A DNA stretch of 41,235 nt from NCBI GenBank assembly GCA_943324745.2, contig CALPMT020000027.1, forward strand, positions 1 to 41,235, read 5' to 3'. Each line of letters begins with the position of its first letter. Within the stretch, counting starts at the first letter, position 1. Positions 1 through 10,900 of the stretch are shown piece after piece. This DNA is from Chitinophaga pinensis (GTDB lineage Bacteria > Bacteroidota > Bacteroidia > Flavobacteriales_D > Crocinitomicaceae). Both the position numbers and the translations under genes were made by a program. The notes under the pieces were generated by a model. It searched no databases. It was given only the letters and a program-made list of their open reading frames with translations, and was not told where the DNA came from.

Positions 1-3000
1 AATTACTGAATTTGAAGAAGGATATGATTGAATAAATTTTGTAGGGGACCAATCAAACGTAAAAGTTTGTGTCTTGCTTTGTATAGAGCTGTATAAAGAA
101 TCAGTTTGATGAATACAAATAGTAGTATCACCCACAATTTTTAGAGAAGAGCTAATGATATGAATGAATAAACTGTCTTTTTTAGGACAATAACCGTTGT
201 TTACTTTATAATATAACCATTTTGAGGAGTCTGAAAAAACGGTCACTGAAGAATCTATCGAATTCTGAATAATAGGACTAAAGTTTTTGTGAAATGACCA
301 CGTATATTGATTAGCGGTACCATAACTATTGGCTTTAAAGTCAGTTGTTGTAGGATTACAATGTTCTATATCTTTTATTTTAGAATAACGAATTGTATCT
401 AAGATAGTTGAAGTAAAACTTGTCGTGTCAACTAAGTTGCAAATATTGTTTTTTACTAAGAGTTTAACCTTATAATTACCTTTTTTAAGGTAGCTTTTGG
501 AAATACTCATGGAAGTAGAGTCCTTTTGCCCATTACCAAAATCCCACATAAATTTATCAATATTGTTACTGGTGTTCGTATATGTAATTATACTAGGTAA
601 ACAACTGGTGTCGCTCGAAGAAGTAAGTTTAGCTGAAGGAACTAATTCAAAATCAAATTTAAAAACAAGGTTGTTACAATTGTTGCTATTATTTGTTTTG
701 GACCATGCATTTGGGGTAACAGGAAAGTCGCTATTTTGTCCACAACCACCACAAACTGATTGATAAACAATACCTTTTTTATCAAAACGTGATGTCCCAC
801 CATCAACATGTTCTTGCGAAAGATTACCTCCTAAATAACTTCCGTAAACGAGTTTTGAAAATGTTTTATCCAAGACAAATAAATGGAAGTCATAATGATC
901 AGTAGTTTTTAAAAAAGCATCACTAGAAATAGGCATGTTATCAAGTAAACTACCTGGAACAAGATACATTTGTGAATTCCATGTTCCAGTGAGATATTCA
1001 GCACCATATTGAATAATATTTGCTCCCCATCCAGAGACATAAATATTATTACAATCATCGACTAAGAATGCTGCAGGAGAAATATTGGAGGTTTTTGAAT
1101 CTCCATTTCCATAAACGGTAGAATTTAATAATTGGGTCAGTGATGGATCAAATTTGGCGATAAATTGAGTGCTTTTTGGAATTGAATATGGTGCATTTAC
1201 GACCGGGAAATTTCCACCAATTGAATGTCCAATAACATAAATATTGTTTTGATAATCAGATTCTATAATAAATACCTGATCGAATAAATTTTCACCTAAG
1301 TAACTTAATTGTACAAGTTTTTTTCCATCATAGTCAAGTTTACCAATAAATCCATCAGCTTTTCCTCCTGCATGATTTTTTTGGTATGCATTATTCGAAG
1401 TATACAAATTTGATGAAGATGTCCCTCCACAAAAAATGATTTCATTTCCTTTTGAAATTTTTATTGAATTTATAGCATCATTTTCATCACCTCCTAAAAA
1501 TGTGGAAAAGATTAAAGTTTTAAAATCTTTAGATAGTTTAAAGATAACACCATCTTGTTTACCTCCAATGGTTGATTGTATGGCATTTAAGGTAGGGAAG
1601 TCAGAAGATCGAGAAGAAGAGGCTATTAATATATTATTAGACGAATCTAAAAAAATCTCACCCCTAAATTGGTCTCCATAATTAGAAGTAAGCGAATCGT
1701 AAGGAACAAACAGATAATTTTTATTATTTATTTTTGTGACATTACGCTCATAATCGACAATTTGTCCCATATAGTTGTAGTTCAACCCATCATTGCTCGA
1801 ACCCCCTATATAGCTCGAACCTAATAATTGATGACCATTTGAACTAATTTTAAATGAGAATAAGTCAGTGCCTTGATCTCCAAAAAAAGCACCATTTGTG
1901 CCGATATTTATTTTACTTCCTCCTTTATGTACATTTTGAAAACATCCTGAAGTTACAGGAAAATCCGTACTTGAGGTAGCACCAAAACCAAAAATATTAT
2001 TGTCTTTATCGCAGATTAATGAATGGACAGTTTCTGCTCCCTTTGTATAATCTCCACCACCTAGAAATGTACTCCAAAGCATTTTAGAGCCATCAGCAGA
2101 ATATTTTGAAATGAAAATATCTGAACATGCATGTACGGTATAATTATAATTAATTGCAGATAAGTTGGTTTTTGTAAATACAACTGCTGGGTCAATTGTA
2201 GGATAGGAACTTCCAAAAACAGTACCTCCAGAATAAGCTGACCCATCCTGACCATAAGTAGCTGTCATACCAAAATTATCAGAATAAGCCCCGTTATAAG
2301 TCGCAAATACAAGTATAGGATCGATCACTAACACCTTAGAGTTATCATATTCACCTAATTGAAAACTAATTATTCCATTCTTTAATTGAAAACGGCTGTC
2401 AACTTCAACTTTTTCATGATTAACAATTTGATATACGTATGGTTTTTTTTCAATTATTTCTCCCAAAGGAGTTGATAAATGTAAATGACCATTTCTGTCG
2501 ATGTATTTTGAATTGGCTCCAAAAATTTCAAGTTCGATTTGATTTGGATTAACAGTTGGAGCTACAATAAATTCATATTTAAGTTGCTCATCCTCTTGGA
2601 TTAGTCTAAGGTTTATTCCTTTATAAATTTCACTTAATTCAACACTGGTGTATGCATGAACATCAGAAGCCCATTTGTTTTTATCGTTACCTATAAAGAA
2701 ATTGTAATATTCCTTGGATGTATTGAGTTTCTGAATGGTTTTTACGTTTAATGAATTTTTGAAACTCACGTAAAGAAGATGATCTAAATCTCGAATATTA
2801 GTATCTGTTATTGAAATCTTTCCATGACTATTTCTTAATCGCCTAAAATCTTGTAAATGAAATAATAATTTATTTTGTTGCACCCATAAATTCCCTCCTT
2901 TAAATGAAGATTTGAATAAAATATCTTCATCCCATTGTCCTTTATTCTCCATAAAAGAGGAAGCGTTATGAATTGGAAGTGGAGAAATTACTTGCTCATT

Positions 3001-3060
3001 GTTTTGAGACAACAATGAATTACTGATAAAACTTATAAGAATAACTAAGAAAAGTTTCAT
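1..3060 (-). CDS. Very large secreted SBBP/PKD-repeat surface protein (3' end outside window)
   Basis: The minus-strand frame is open from the ATG at 3060 to the window edge: 1020 codons with no stop in the stretches I translated. It starts with a signal peptide (MKLFLVILISFISNSLLSQ), followed by an N-terminal segment with ENKGQWDEDILF, typical of the Bacteroidetes DUF7948/SBBP family. Several beta-propeller-like SBBP units follow (for example STFLGGGDYTKG and STFLGGDENDA). A cysteine-containing motif (QSVCGGCGQNSDFP) comes next, then a PKD domain near 480-600 (FMWDFGNGQKDS) and further Ig/PKD-like sequence at the edge. This family is secreted, often by T9SS with a C-terminal sorting domain; that end is not visible here. 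It is probably a cell-surface or adhesion protein with unknown ligand. The gene lies downstream of sucD but is separated from it by a terminator, so it is likely transcribed on its own. Confidence 0.85.
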   Translation of the reverse strand, partial: MKLFLVILISFISNSLLSQNNEQVISPLPIHNASSFMENKGQWDEDILFKSSFKGGNLWVQQNKLLFHLQDFRRLRNSHGKISITDTNIRDLDHLLYVSFKNSLNVKTIQKLNTSKEYYNFFIGNDKNKWASDVHAYTSVELSEIYKGINLRLIQEDEQLKYEFIVAPTVNPNQIELEIFGANSKYIDRNGHLHLSTPLGEIIEKKPYVYQIVNHEKVEVDSRFQLKNGIISFQLGEYDNSKVLVIDPILVFATYNGAYSDNFGMTATYGQDGSAYSGGTVFGSSYPTIDPAVVFTKTNLSAINYNYTVHACSDIFISKYSADGSKMLWSTFLGGGDYTKGAETVHSLICDKDNNIFGFGATSSTDFPVTSGCFQNVHKGGSKINIGTNGAFFGDQGTDLFSFKISSNGHQLLGSSYIGGSSNDGLNYNYMGQIVDYERNVTKINNKNYLFVPYDSLTSNYGDQFRGEIFLDSSNNILIASSSRSSDFPTLNAIQSTIGGKQDGVIFKLSKDFKTLIFSTFLGGDENDAINSIKISKGNEIIFCGGTSSSNLYTSNNAYQKNHAGGKADGFIGKLDYDGKKLVQLSYLGENLFDQVFIIESDYQNNIYVIGHSIGGNFPVVNAPYSIPKSTQFIAKFDPSLTQLLNSTVYGNGDSKTSNISPAAFLVDDCNNIYVSGWGANIIQYGAEYLTGTWNSQMYLVPGSLLDNMPISSDAFLKTTDHYDFHLFVLDKTFSKLVYGSYLGGNLSQEHVDGGTSRFDKKGIVYQSVCGGCGQNSDFPVTPNAWSKTNNSNNCNNLVFKFDFELVPSAKLTSSSDTSCLPSIITYTNTSNNIDKFMWDFGNGQKDSTSMSISKSYLKKGNYKVKLLVKNNICNLVDTTSFTSTILDTIRYSKIKDIEHCNPTTTDFKANSYGTANQYTWSFHKNFSPIIQNSIDSSVTVFSDSSKWLYYKVNNGYCPKKDSLFIHIISSSLKIVGDTTICIHQTDSLYSSIQSKTQTFTFDWSPTKFIQSYPSSNSVI

Positions 3061-3087
3061 ACCTATAAAGTTATAATTTTTACAGAA

Positions 3088-3119
3088 TAAAAAAAGCTGT
3101 CTCAAAATGAAACAGCTTT
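3088..3119 (-). terminator. Rho-independent terminator of sucD
   Basis: An 8-bp stem AAAGCTGT/ACAGCTTT (3093-3100 with 3112-3119) has an 11-base loop. On the minus strand it is followed by a run of seven T. It lies about 150 bases after the sucD stop and just before the start of the 1-3060 gene. Confidence 0.75.
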
Positions 3120-3192
3120 AAATATATTTAAATGTTATTATTTATCGATTTTATAATGAATAATTAAAATTTGAATAATCGAGGCAGACAAT

Positions 3193-3236
3193 AAATTTGA
3201 ATTTGAGTGTACATCAGTACATGATAAAACAAATTT
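3193..3236. repeat. Imperfect palindrome in the sucD 3' region
   Basis: AAATTTG (3193-3199) pairs with CAAATTT (3230-3236), and TGTAC (3208-3212) pairs with GTACA (3217-3221). Both pairs share one centre, so they can form one long interrupted hairpin with an ATCA loop. It lies between the sucD stop and its terminator. Function is unknown; it could be an RNA 3'-end stabiliser or an interspersed repeat. Confidence 0.45.
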
Positions 3237-3272
3237 AGTAGTCGAACGAAGAGTAATCGAATTTTATATTCA

Positions 3273-4151
3273 TTAAGCTAGAACGCCAATAACTTCAGCC
3301 ATCTTCTTACCAATCTCAGCTGGAGAATCTACAACGTGAATTCCGCATTCACGCATGATACGTTTTTTAGCTTGAGCAGTATCGTCATGTCCACCAACAA
3401 TTGCACCTGCGTGACCCATTGTTCTTCCTGCTGGAGCAGTTTCACCTGCGATGAATCCAACAACTGGTTTAGTTCCGTTTTCTTTAATCCAACGTGCAGC
3501 GATTGCTTCTAAGTTACCACCGATTTCACCAATCATAATGATACCTTCTGTTTCAGGATCATTCATTAATAACTCAACCGCTTCTTTAGTTGTTGTTCCA
3601 ATAATTGGGTCACCACCGATACCAATCGCTGTTGTAATACCTAAACCAGCTTTAGCAACTTGGTCAGCAGCTTCATAAGTCAATGTTCCTGATTTAGAAA
3701 CGATCCCAATTTTACCTTTTTTGAAAACGAAACCTGGCATGATACCAACTTTTGCTTCACCTGCAGTAATTACACCTGGACAGTTAGGACCAATTAAACG
3801 CGTATCATACCCTTTAATGTATTCTTTCGCTTTCACCATGTCGTTTACTGGAATACCTTCTGTAATACAAACGATTACTTTGATCCCTGCGTTAGCAGCT
3901 TCCATGATTGCATCAGCAGCAAAAGCTGGTGGAACAAAAATAATAGATACATCCGCTTTCGTTGCGTTTACAGCGTCAACAACCGTGTTAAATACTGGTT
4001 TATCTAAATGTGTAGAACCTCCCTTACCTGGAGTAACACCTCCAACTACATTTGTTCCATATTCAATCATTTGAGAAGCATGGAAAGTTCCTTCACTTCC
4101 TGTAAAACCTTGAACGATAACTCTTGAATCTTTGCTAACTAGTACACCCAT
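3273..4151 (-). CDS. sucD: Succinyl-CoA synthetase (ADP-forming) alpha subunit
   Basis: 292 residues, the usual length for the alpha subunit. It catalyses the reversible succinyl-CoA to succinate step of the TCA cycle with substrate-level phosphorylation, together with the beta subunit SucC. The N-terminal CoA-binding Rossmann domain shows [20 protein letters not shown] and GGVTPGKGG. The ligase domain contains [20 protein letters not shown] and the phosphohistidine in GHAGAIVGG (His247). sucC is not next to it, so the two subunits are encoded apart, as in many Bacteroidetes. The ATG at 4151 gives the expected N-terminus. The gene has its own promoter (4188-4218) and terminator, so it is probably monocistronic. 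Confidence 0.97.
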   Translation of the reverse strand: MGVLVSKDSRVIVQGFTGSEGTFHASQMIEYGTNVVGGVTPGKGGSTHLDKPVFNTVVDAVNATKADVSIIFVPPAFAADAIMEAANAGIKVIVCITEGIPVNDMVKAKEYIKGYDTRLIGPNCPGVITAGEAKVGIMPGFVFKKGKIGIVSKSGTLTYEAADQVAKAGLGITTAIGIGGDPIIGTTTKEAVELLMNDPETEGIIMIGEIGGNLEAIAARWIKENGTKPVVGFIAGETAPAGRTMGHAGAIVGGHDDTAQAKKRIMRECGIHVVDSPAEIGKKMAEVIGVLA

Positions 4152-4455
4152 TTTGACGGATTTTTTATGTTATTAATTTTTGTAGATCAAAAGTAGGATA
4201 TTGTAGGATGATTTACAACAAAATCTTTAAAAAATATTAAACTGTTTACATTCTGTTTTTTGTTTCAAAAGCTGATTTAAGTGACTGATAGATTGTGTTT
4301 TGATGCTGTTTTTTATAGTATTTATACGCGTTTTGTTTTTTGCTAAATGATTTATATATAGTTGTTTATGACTCTAACTTGTGTTTCTAGTATAATGAAG
4401 TATTTGTTAATGTATCTGTTTGTATAGAAATTTGCAAATGAATTAATTATGTAAA
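4152..4455. other. Divergent intergenic region sucD / response regulator
   Basis: 304 AT-rich bases between two divergent genes. The sucD promoter lies on the left. On the right I find no clean TAnnTTTG element for the response regulator gene, only weak partial matches such as TATCTGTTTG. No open frame, RNA gene or strong hairpin is seen. Confidence 0.6.
4188..4218 (-). promoter_or_regulatory. Bacteroidetes-type promoter of sucD
   Basis: On the minus strand TTG (4216-4218) is followed after 20 bases by TACTTTTG (4188-4195). This matches the phylum consensus TTG-N19-23-TAnnTTTG exactly. The expected transcript start is near 4180, giving a leader of about 30 bases before the ATG at 4151. Confidence 0.65.
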
Positions 4456-5106
4456 ATGTTAAAAATATTAGTAGCTGAAGATGATGATTTAGCACAATTA
4501 GGAATTAAATATATTTTGGAAATTTTGGATTTATTTGAATTTTCTATTTTTTCTGCAATGAACGGAAGTGACGCCATTGACCACATGAAAAACAATCCTG
4601 TAGATGTTTTGTTGTTAGATCTTTATATGGATGATTATGATGGATTTACTGTGTTAAGTGTCATGAAAAATTTGCAGTTGAATATTCCAACTGTCATATT
4701 CTCAGCAACAGAAGATGTTAGAATCATTAGGCAAGCATTAAATTTAGGTGCAAAAGCTTTTGTAAGTAAGAACTCAGAAAATGAATATCTAGGTAATGCA
4801 ATATTGTCAGTCGTTAAAGGACAAGAATATCTCACAGAATCAACTCGAAAAACGCTTCAAATTAATAGAATTCGAAAAAACGATAATAACTCCAATAAAT
4901 TATTATTCAAAGAAAAAGAGTTAATTATTTTGAAATTACTAATGGATGGTATGACGAGTAAAGAAATTGCTAGTTATTTGTTTTTAAGTCCGAGAACTGT
5001 AGAAGGTCATCGTGCAAAATTAATGCGTAAAACGGAAACTAAAAGCATGTTGGAATTAGCTAAATATGTTACTACAAACAATTTAAAATTGATTGGAAAA
5101 GCTTAG
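4456..5106 (+). CDS. NarL/LuxR-family response regulator
   Basis: 216 residues. The receiver domain occupies about residues 1-122, with the acidic pocket AEDDD, phospho-acceptor Asp55 (VLLLDLYMDD), Ser84 and Lys105 (FVSKNS). A LuxR-type helix-turn-helix covers about 149-205 (KEIASYLFLSPRTVEGHRAK). It should bind DNA as a phosphorylated dimer. No cognate kinase is adjacent; the hybrid kinase at 27838 is 23 kb away and has its own receiver and HPt, so pairing is unproven. The end overlaps the possible TTG start of the next gene, suggesting co-transcription with the envelope genes downstream. Its targets are not shown by the sequence. Confidence 0.92.
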   Translation: MLKILVAEDDDLAQLGIKYILEILDLFEFSIFSAMNGSDAIDHMKNNPVDVLLLDLYMDDYDGFTVLSVMKNLQLNIPTVIFSATEDVRIIRQALNLGAKAFVSKNSENEYLGNAILSVVKGQEYLTESTRKTLQINRIRKNDNNSNKLLFKEKELIILKLLMDGMTSKEIASYLFLSPRTVEGHRAKLMRKTETKSMLELAKYVTTNNLKLIGKA

Positions 5107-5953
5107 TTTTTTAGTTGTTACTAAACTAAAAGTGTGTTTTTCGCTCTTAATTTTTGTGATTTCTAATCGTAGTTTTTCACAAGTTGAACATCTAAGTAGC
5201 GCACGAATATTATCATTAGGAGGATGTGGGGTAATGTTGAAAGATGCTGGTAGCACATGTGTAAATCCAGGAATACTTGCGCATCAACCCCAATTAAGTT
5301 CAGCATTGAATTATCAAAATAATTTTTTTACAAAAGATTTACAAAACACTTCATTCTCTATCGCTGGAAAATTAAAGAATGGTGGTGTAGGTATAGGTGT
5401 AAGAACTTATGGAACAAGTGTGTTTAAGCAGTTGGAAGTTTCAGGTATGTATGGATTGCGTTTTGATGAACGTTTTTCGCTAGGGATTGCCTTAGGAGTG
5501 AACAGTATTTTTATTCAAAATTATGGAAGTAAAAACAATTTAAATGTAAGTGTAGGAATTTATGGTAAATTAAATCATTCACTTGTTTACGCTTGTTCTT
5601 TCCGAAATTTAGAAAATACGAACTCTTTTTTAATGAATCACGGTTCATTACCTCCAAAAATTATAGTTGGTTTACAGTTTGTTAGCTCGGAAAAAGTTTC
5701 GATTTATTCGGAAATAGAAAAAACGATTAGTTATCCAATTCGAATTAAAGTTGCAGTTGAATATTTTACAATCAAACATGTTGCTTTTAGATTCGGGATT
5801 GCAAATTCAGGTTATTTAGTGAGTTATGGTATCGGATACAAGCCTTCCTCTGATTTTAGAATTGATTTAGGGGCAACTTGGCAGCCAATTTTGGGTGCTT
5901 CGATACATGCTGGAGTAGTATTTGAATTAAGAGAATTGATTGAAAATGAATAA
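5093..5953 (+). CDS. PorV/PorQ-like outer-membrane protein
   Basis: 286 residues from a TTG start, or about 273 from an in-frame GTG at 5132; no ATG is available before the signal sequence (FSLLIFVISNRSFSQ). The mature part begins with SSARILSLGGCGVMLKDAG, resembling the start of PorV/PorQ/UPF0164 proteins (alternative outer-membrane barrels of Bacteroidetes). It continues as alternating beta-strand segments ending in GVVFELRELIENE. PorV members shuttle T9SS cargo; whether this copy does is inference from similarity and from the T9SS cargo gene two genes downstream. It overlaps the preceding regulator gene (if TTG is used) and the following gene by 8 bases (ATG in ATGAATAA), so translation may be coupled. 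Confidence 0.7.
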   Translation: MEKLSFLVVTKLKVCFSLLIFVISNRSFSQVEHLSSARILSLGGCGVMLKDAGSTCVNPGILAHQPQLSSALNYQNNFFTKDLQNTSFSIAGKLKNGGVGIGVRTYGTSVFKQLEVSGMYGLRFDERFSLGIALGVNSIFIQNYGSKNNLNVSVGIYGKLNHSLVYACSFRNLENTNSFLMNHGSLPPKIIVGLQFVSSEKVSIYSEIEKTISYPIRIKVAVEYFTIKHVAFRFGIANSGYLVSYGIGYKPSSDFRIDLGATWQPILGASIHAGVVFELRELIENE

Positions 5954-7928
5954 ATTCGTTTTCATAGTATGTTTTTTCTTTTTTAGCAATAAAACTTTTT
6001 CTCAAGAAGTAAATGCAATCATTCAGCAACGTATTGAATTTTGGATGGAAAAAAACCAACTTGAAAATTCTGATTTGTCGCAGATACAAGAAATTTTGGA
6101 GTATTATTTGAAGCACCCAATCAATATAAATTCAGCAAAAAAAGAAGCGTTAATTTCTCTTGATTTATTAAATGAAATACAGATTGATGAATTGATCTTA
6201 CATAGAGAGAAATTTGGAAATTATTTGACCATTTTTGAATTACAAACATTGACAACTTGGAATATGGAAATCATTGAACAATTATCCCCGTTTTTGAGCG
6301 TAGAAGAACGAGGAGAATCACTACCAATTACATGGGAGTCATTAAGAAAAAACGGAAAAATTGAAGGTGTAACTCGATTTGTTAGTCCCTTATTTAATCG
6401 TAAGGTTGATTCAAGTTTTATGGGAAATTCAGATTATTATTTAGTTCGATTACGTTACAATTATTTTCAACAAATAAGTATTGGAATTACAGCAGAAAAA
6501 GATGCTGGAGAATTGTTTTTTAAGGGAGTAAATAAAAATGGATTTGATTTTTATTCAGCACACGCATCATTTAAAGGAGGTAAATATATCCACAAGGTTA
6601 TTCTGGGGGATTATCACATTCAATTAGGTCAAGGACTCAATGTCTGGACTAACTATTCTTTTGGTAAATCATTGGATATTTTGACAGTCAAAAAAAATGC
6701 TCAGTCAATTCAGCCACATACTTCAACGAATGAAACACGTTTTTTAAGAGGTGCTGCTATTGATTTGAAATTTAAAAGATTAAGTTTTTTGTTGTTTGGT
6801 TCATACACTCAAAAAGACGGTTCAATCATGAATGATTCAATCAGTACGATTTCAAGTTTGTTAAATACGGGATACCATCGAACTTTGTCTGAAATTGAAC
6901 GGAAAGATCGCTTGTCAGAAACTATGATTGGGTGTTATGTCAAATACAATTATCAACGTTTTCAGTTAGGAATAGCTACTGTTGCTACTCATTTTACACC
7001 AATGTATGTCAAACCTATTAAGCCATATAATAAATTTGATTTTAGAGGAAGTAGTTTGTATAGCTCAAGTTTCGATTATTCGTATAACTTTCGTAATATT
7101 TTACTTTTTGGTGAATTTTCAACGAATGATTTCAATACTAAAAATGCCTCTCTACATGGTTTGTTAGTTGCGCTTGATACTAAATTTTCATTGAGTTTCT
7201 TGTATCGTAATTTTAATAAAGAGTATGAAACTATTTACAATGCTGGATTTTCTGAAGGAAATACAGTTCAAAATGAATCTGGTTTGTTTTCAGGGATACA
7301 GTTAAAGCCAACATCGCATTGGAATATTCAGGCATATTCTGATTTTTTTAAATTTCCTTGGCTGAAATATCAAGTCAATCTCCCCTCAAAGGGATTTGAA
7401 AATGTAATTCAAGTAAGCTTTAAACCATCTAAAAAAGCAGAATGTTATTTCCGTATTCGAACTCAATCGAAAGAGTTGAATGAGGTAAATACAGTAAATT
7501 CTATGACTGGATTAATTGTTGTTAATCAGCAAAATGTACGTGTTAATTTTAATTATCAGTTTAATGAAACGCTGCAAATCCGTTCAAGAATTGAACTTAT
7601 TAGATTGGATCGAAAAGATAACATGATCGAAACAGGGTCCTTGTTTTACCAAGATGTATCTTATAAACCATCAACTAATAAATTTGAATATTCATTTAGA
7701 TATATTCTTTTTGATACTGACTCGTATGCGTCTCGTATTTATGGGTATGAATCTACTCCCACCTATCAGTATGCCTGTCCTGCTTATTATGGAAAAGGAA
7801 ATAAAGCGTATCTATTAGTGAAATACTCTTTCCTGTCAAAATTTGATTGTTGGTTTCGGATATCGACTTCCGAATTTACATTCAAAAACATGAATGAAAT
7901 CAATATTCAACTACGTTGGAGATTGTGA
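5946..7928 (+). CDS. Helix-hairpin-helix outer-membrane barrel-like protein
   Basis: 660 residues from the ATG at 5946; a TTG six bases upstream is also possible. A signal peptide (MNKFVFIVCFFFFSNKTFSQ) is followed by a ComEA-like helix-hairpin-helix pair at about residues 50-120 (PININSAKKEALISLDLL and FGNYLTIFELQTL). About 500 residues rich in aromatic alternating strands follow, ending INIQLRWRL, as expected of a C-terminal barrel strand. This combination is a known but uncharacterised Bacteroidetes family. The HhH part would lie in the periplasm and could bind DNA or protein. It sits between a PorV-like gene and a T9SS giant cargo gene. No function can be assigned from sequence. Confidence 0.75.
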   Translation: MNKFVFIVCFFFFSNKTFSQEVNAIIQQRIEFWMEKNQLENSDLSQIQEILEYYLKHPININSAKKEALISLDLLNEIQIDELILHREKFGNYLTIFELQTLTTWNMEIIEQLSPFLSVEERGESLPITWESLRKNGKIEGVTRFVSPLFNRKVDSSFMGNSDYYLVRLRYNYFQQISIGITAEKDAGELFFKGVNKNGFDFYSAHASFKGGKYIHKVILGDYHIQLGQGLNVWTNYSFGKSLDILTVKKNAQSIQPHTSTNETRFLRGAAIDLKFKRLSFLLFGSYTQKDGSIMNDSISTISSLLNTGYHRTLSEIERKDRLSETMIGCYVKYNYQRFQLGIATVATHFTPMYVKPIKPYNKFDFRGSSLYSSSFDYSYNFRNILLFGEFSTNDFNTKNASLHGLLVALDTKFSLSFLYRNFNKEYETIYNAGFSEGNTVQNESGLFSGIQLKPTSHWNIQAYSDFFKFPWLKYQVNLPSKGFENVIQVSFKPSKKAECYFRIRTQSKELNEVNTVNSMTGLIVVNQQNVRVNFNYQFNETLQIRSRIELIRLDRKDNMIETGSLFYQDVSYKPSTNKFEYSFRYILFDTDSYASRIYGYESTPTYQYACPAYYGKGNKAYLLVKYSFLSKFDCWFRISTSEFTFKNMNEINIQLRWRL

Positions 7929-7967
7929 TATTTTGTTATCTTTATGTGCAATAGTATATTAGACTAA

Positions 7968-10900
7968 ATGCGCAAAGCACTTTTACATATAGTTTTTCTG
8001 TTTTTTTGTTTTGTTTCTTTAGGACAAGCGCCTGTAAACGATAATTGTAGCGGTGCAATAAATATTGTCGGAGATTCCATTTGCACAGCTACTTCTGGTA
8101 CATTGTTTAATGCAACAATTTCTACTTCAATCACTTCAAATATAAACAAAGACGTATGGTATTCTTTCAGAGCTACGTCTACAACTGCATTTATTACTGT
8201 AGATGCTTATCAAGGACCGAAAGCAACAAGTGACTTGTATCCTGTTATTCAGTTTTTTAGCTCTTGTTCAGCATCAAGTATGACGGCTATAGCCACTTCC
8301 GCGATTACGAATGATGCTTTTAGAGAATTGTACGTTTCAGGATTACAAATTAATCAAATTTATTATTACCGAGTTTATCATAATGGTAAGCCACCTCAAA
8401 CTATTACAAGTTTTAATACGTGTATAACAACTACAAAAAATAATGGATTAGAAAATGATGTGTGTTCAAATGCAATAGCATTAAATGTAGGTCAAACATG
8501 TAATGTGGTTGCTTATAGTAATAATTTATCTACAGTATCCACTCCTGCCTTATCTAATTCTTGTGGTCAAACCGCTAATAAGGATGTTTGGTTTAAAGCG
8601 AAAGTACCTTCAAATGGGAGATTAAGTGTGATTGTTGAAGATGGTGGGATGAATAGGGGGGGATTAACATTGTATAGAGGAAGTTGTGGGGCTTTTACTG
8701 AATTAGCATGCGATGTCACAACGATAGCTGATTACAACCATAAGTATGGACCTTTGGTTTCCATCGATAAGTCCAATTTAATCCCTAATGAAATAGTTTA
8801 TATAAGGTTTTGGTCGTTGAGTGCAACCGATGTAGGTACTTTTAAAATAGGTGTTTCAACACCCCCAGCTTGTGGTTCTCATTTACCCGCAGGAGATTTG
8901 TGTTCAAATGCACCTTTAATTTGTGATTTAAATGGTTATTGTGGAAATACCTCATCTACCTATTCACAAGATTATCCGGGTAATTTAACTAGACAATCTG
9001 CCTTAATTGGCTATGATGAAATGGATAATAATTCTTGGATTTCATTTATTGCAAACTCAACAAGTGCCACTTTTACAGTATTTGTAAATAACTGTGTTGC
9101 TAAAGTAAACACTGCAAATGGTATTCAAGCAGGGGTTTTTGGAACCAATGATTGTTTAACTTTTACATCACATTCCGATTTTTGGTCTCCAGGTACTGTT
9201 GATAATGGCGTGCTCTATGCTAAAAACCTAACAGTAGGAAAAAAGTATTACTTGTTAATTGATGGTGCTGCTGGTGCAAGTTGTGATTATATTGTCGCTG
9301 CAAATAATGGTGTTCAAACGATAGATGCTGGACCGGATCAAACCTATTGTTCTACTGGTTCACCGCCTTTAAATTTAAACGCTACAGGTGTTGGAACTTC
9401 CACGCTAAATTGGTCGTCTCGTGCAGGTTCAACATATACTCCAACTGTAGGTACAACCGCTAGTCTTACACTTTCTACAGGTCCGACTGCATCTACGCGA
9501 TATATTATTGATGCAATAGGTGCATGCACTGGTACAAAGGATTCGTTGTTAGTGACTGTTTCGACATGTCAATGCACTAAACCAGCAATTAGTATACAAC
9601 CTGCTCCGGTTTCTATTTGTCCTGGAAGTACTACGAGTTTTACAGTATCATCTACGGGAGTAACTTTTCAGTGGAAAGAAAGTAAAGATGGAGGAGTCAC
9701 CTTTAGCAACCTGACTAATTCAGGAATATATACAGGTGTAAATACGAATACACTTGTTTTAAACAGTTTAACTTCCAGCGTGAATGGGTATAAATATAAG
9801 TGTATCGTGAAAGATGTCACTGGTTTTTGTAGCGATAGTACTTCTACTGCACTTTTGACAATTACACCATTAACTGCCGTAACAACAAATACGCTTCATG
9901 TTTGTAAAGGTTCTTATACGACTATAACAGCGACAAATACTCCAGTTGCAAATTACACCTATGTTTGGACGGTTCCTGCTGGAGTTGCTAACCCAGGAAA
10001 TGTAAATACGTTTTCGGCTACTATACCTGGAGATTATGTGTGTAATATTTTTACACCAGCGAATTTGTTATGTAACGATGATTTTGAACTTCCAGTTATT
10101 CCAACGTCAAATTGGCAAAATGTTCATAGATCTAATTATAAATGTTGGAGTTCATCAAATCCAAACATTGAAGTATGGTCAAATGGAAATATGGGAGTAC
10201 CTGCTTTTTCTGGTAAACAATTTATAGAAATTAATTCTGATAATGATGGTGTATTATTTCAAGATATTTCTTTATCATCCGGTTCAAAAGTAGATGTATC
10301 TTTTGCACATAGAGGAAGGAAAGGGGTAGATGTTATGAAAGTTTCTATAGGCCCAGTTGGAGGCCCTTATTCACAATTAGGGCAATATAGCACGGGTAAT
10401 ACGTCTTGGGGAGTCTATTCAACCTCCTATACTGCTACAACAACAGGTAATTATTCGCTTCGATTTGAATCTGTAAGTTCTTTTGGTGGGGATAAAACTT
10501 TCGGGAATTTTATAGATGCAATTTCTGTAAAAACGGGAATTTGTGCAGTTGCTACTTCTAAAACTACTTTAATTAATGATCCATTACCTACTGCTTTAAT
10601 CAGTGGAACAACCTCTGTTTGTCAGAATGATCCTGCTCCCCAAATTAGTTTTACAGGGAATGATGGAACTGCGAATTATAAATTTACATATACAATTGCT
10701 GGAGGAACAAATTTAATAGCTAATAGTACTGGCAATTCCGTCTCTATATCAGCTCCAACTACTACCATCGGAAACGTAACCTATTCACTAGTAAGTGTAA
10801 GTGATGCAAATAACTGTTCTCAAAATCAAACTGGATCAGTTGTGATAACTGTTGATCAACCTAGCGTCGGAGGTACTGTGAATTTGAATCATACTGTTTG

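Noticed and set aside
1436..1681. Plus-strand open frame within the SBBP protein gene, and a similar one at 497-763
   Set aside because: Both lie opposite a continuous 1020-codon frame with a signal peptide and recognisable domains; the translated products resemble no protein.
3451..4074. Open frames antisense to sucD (3451-3678 and 3721-4074, plus strand)
   Set aside because: They mirror the codon pattern of sucD, show no family resemblance and have no start context.
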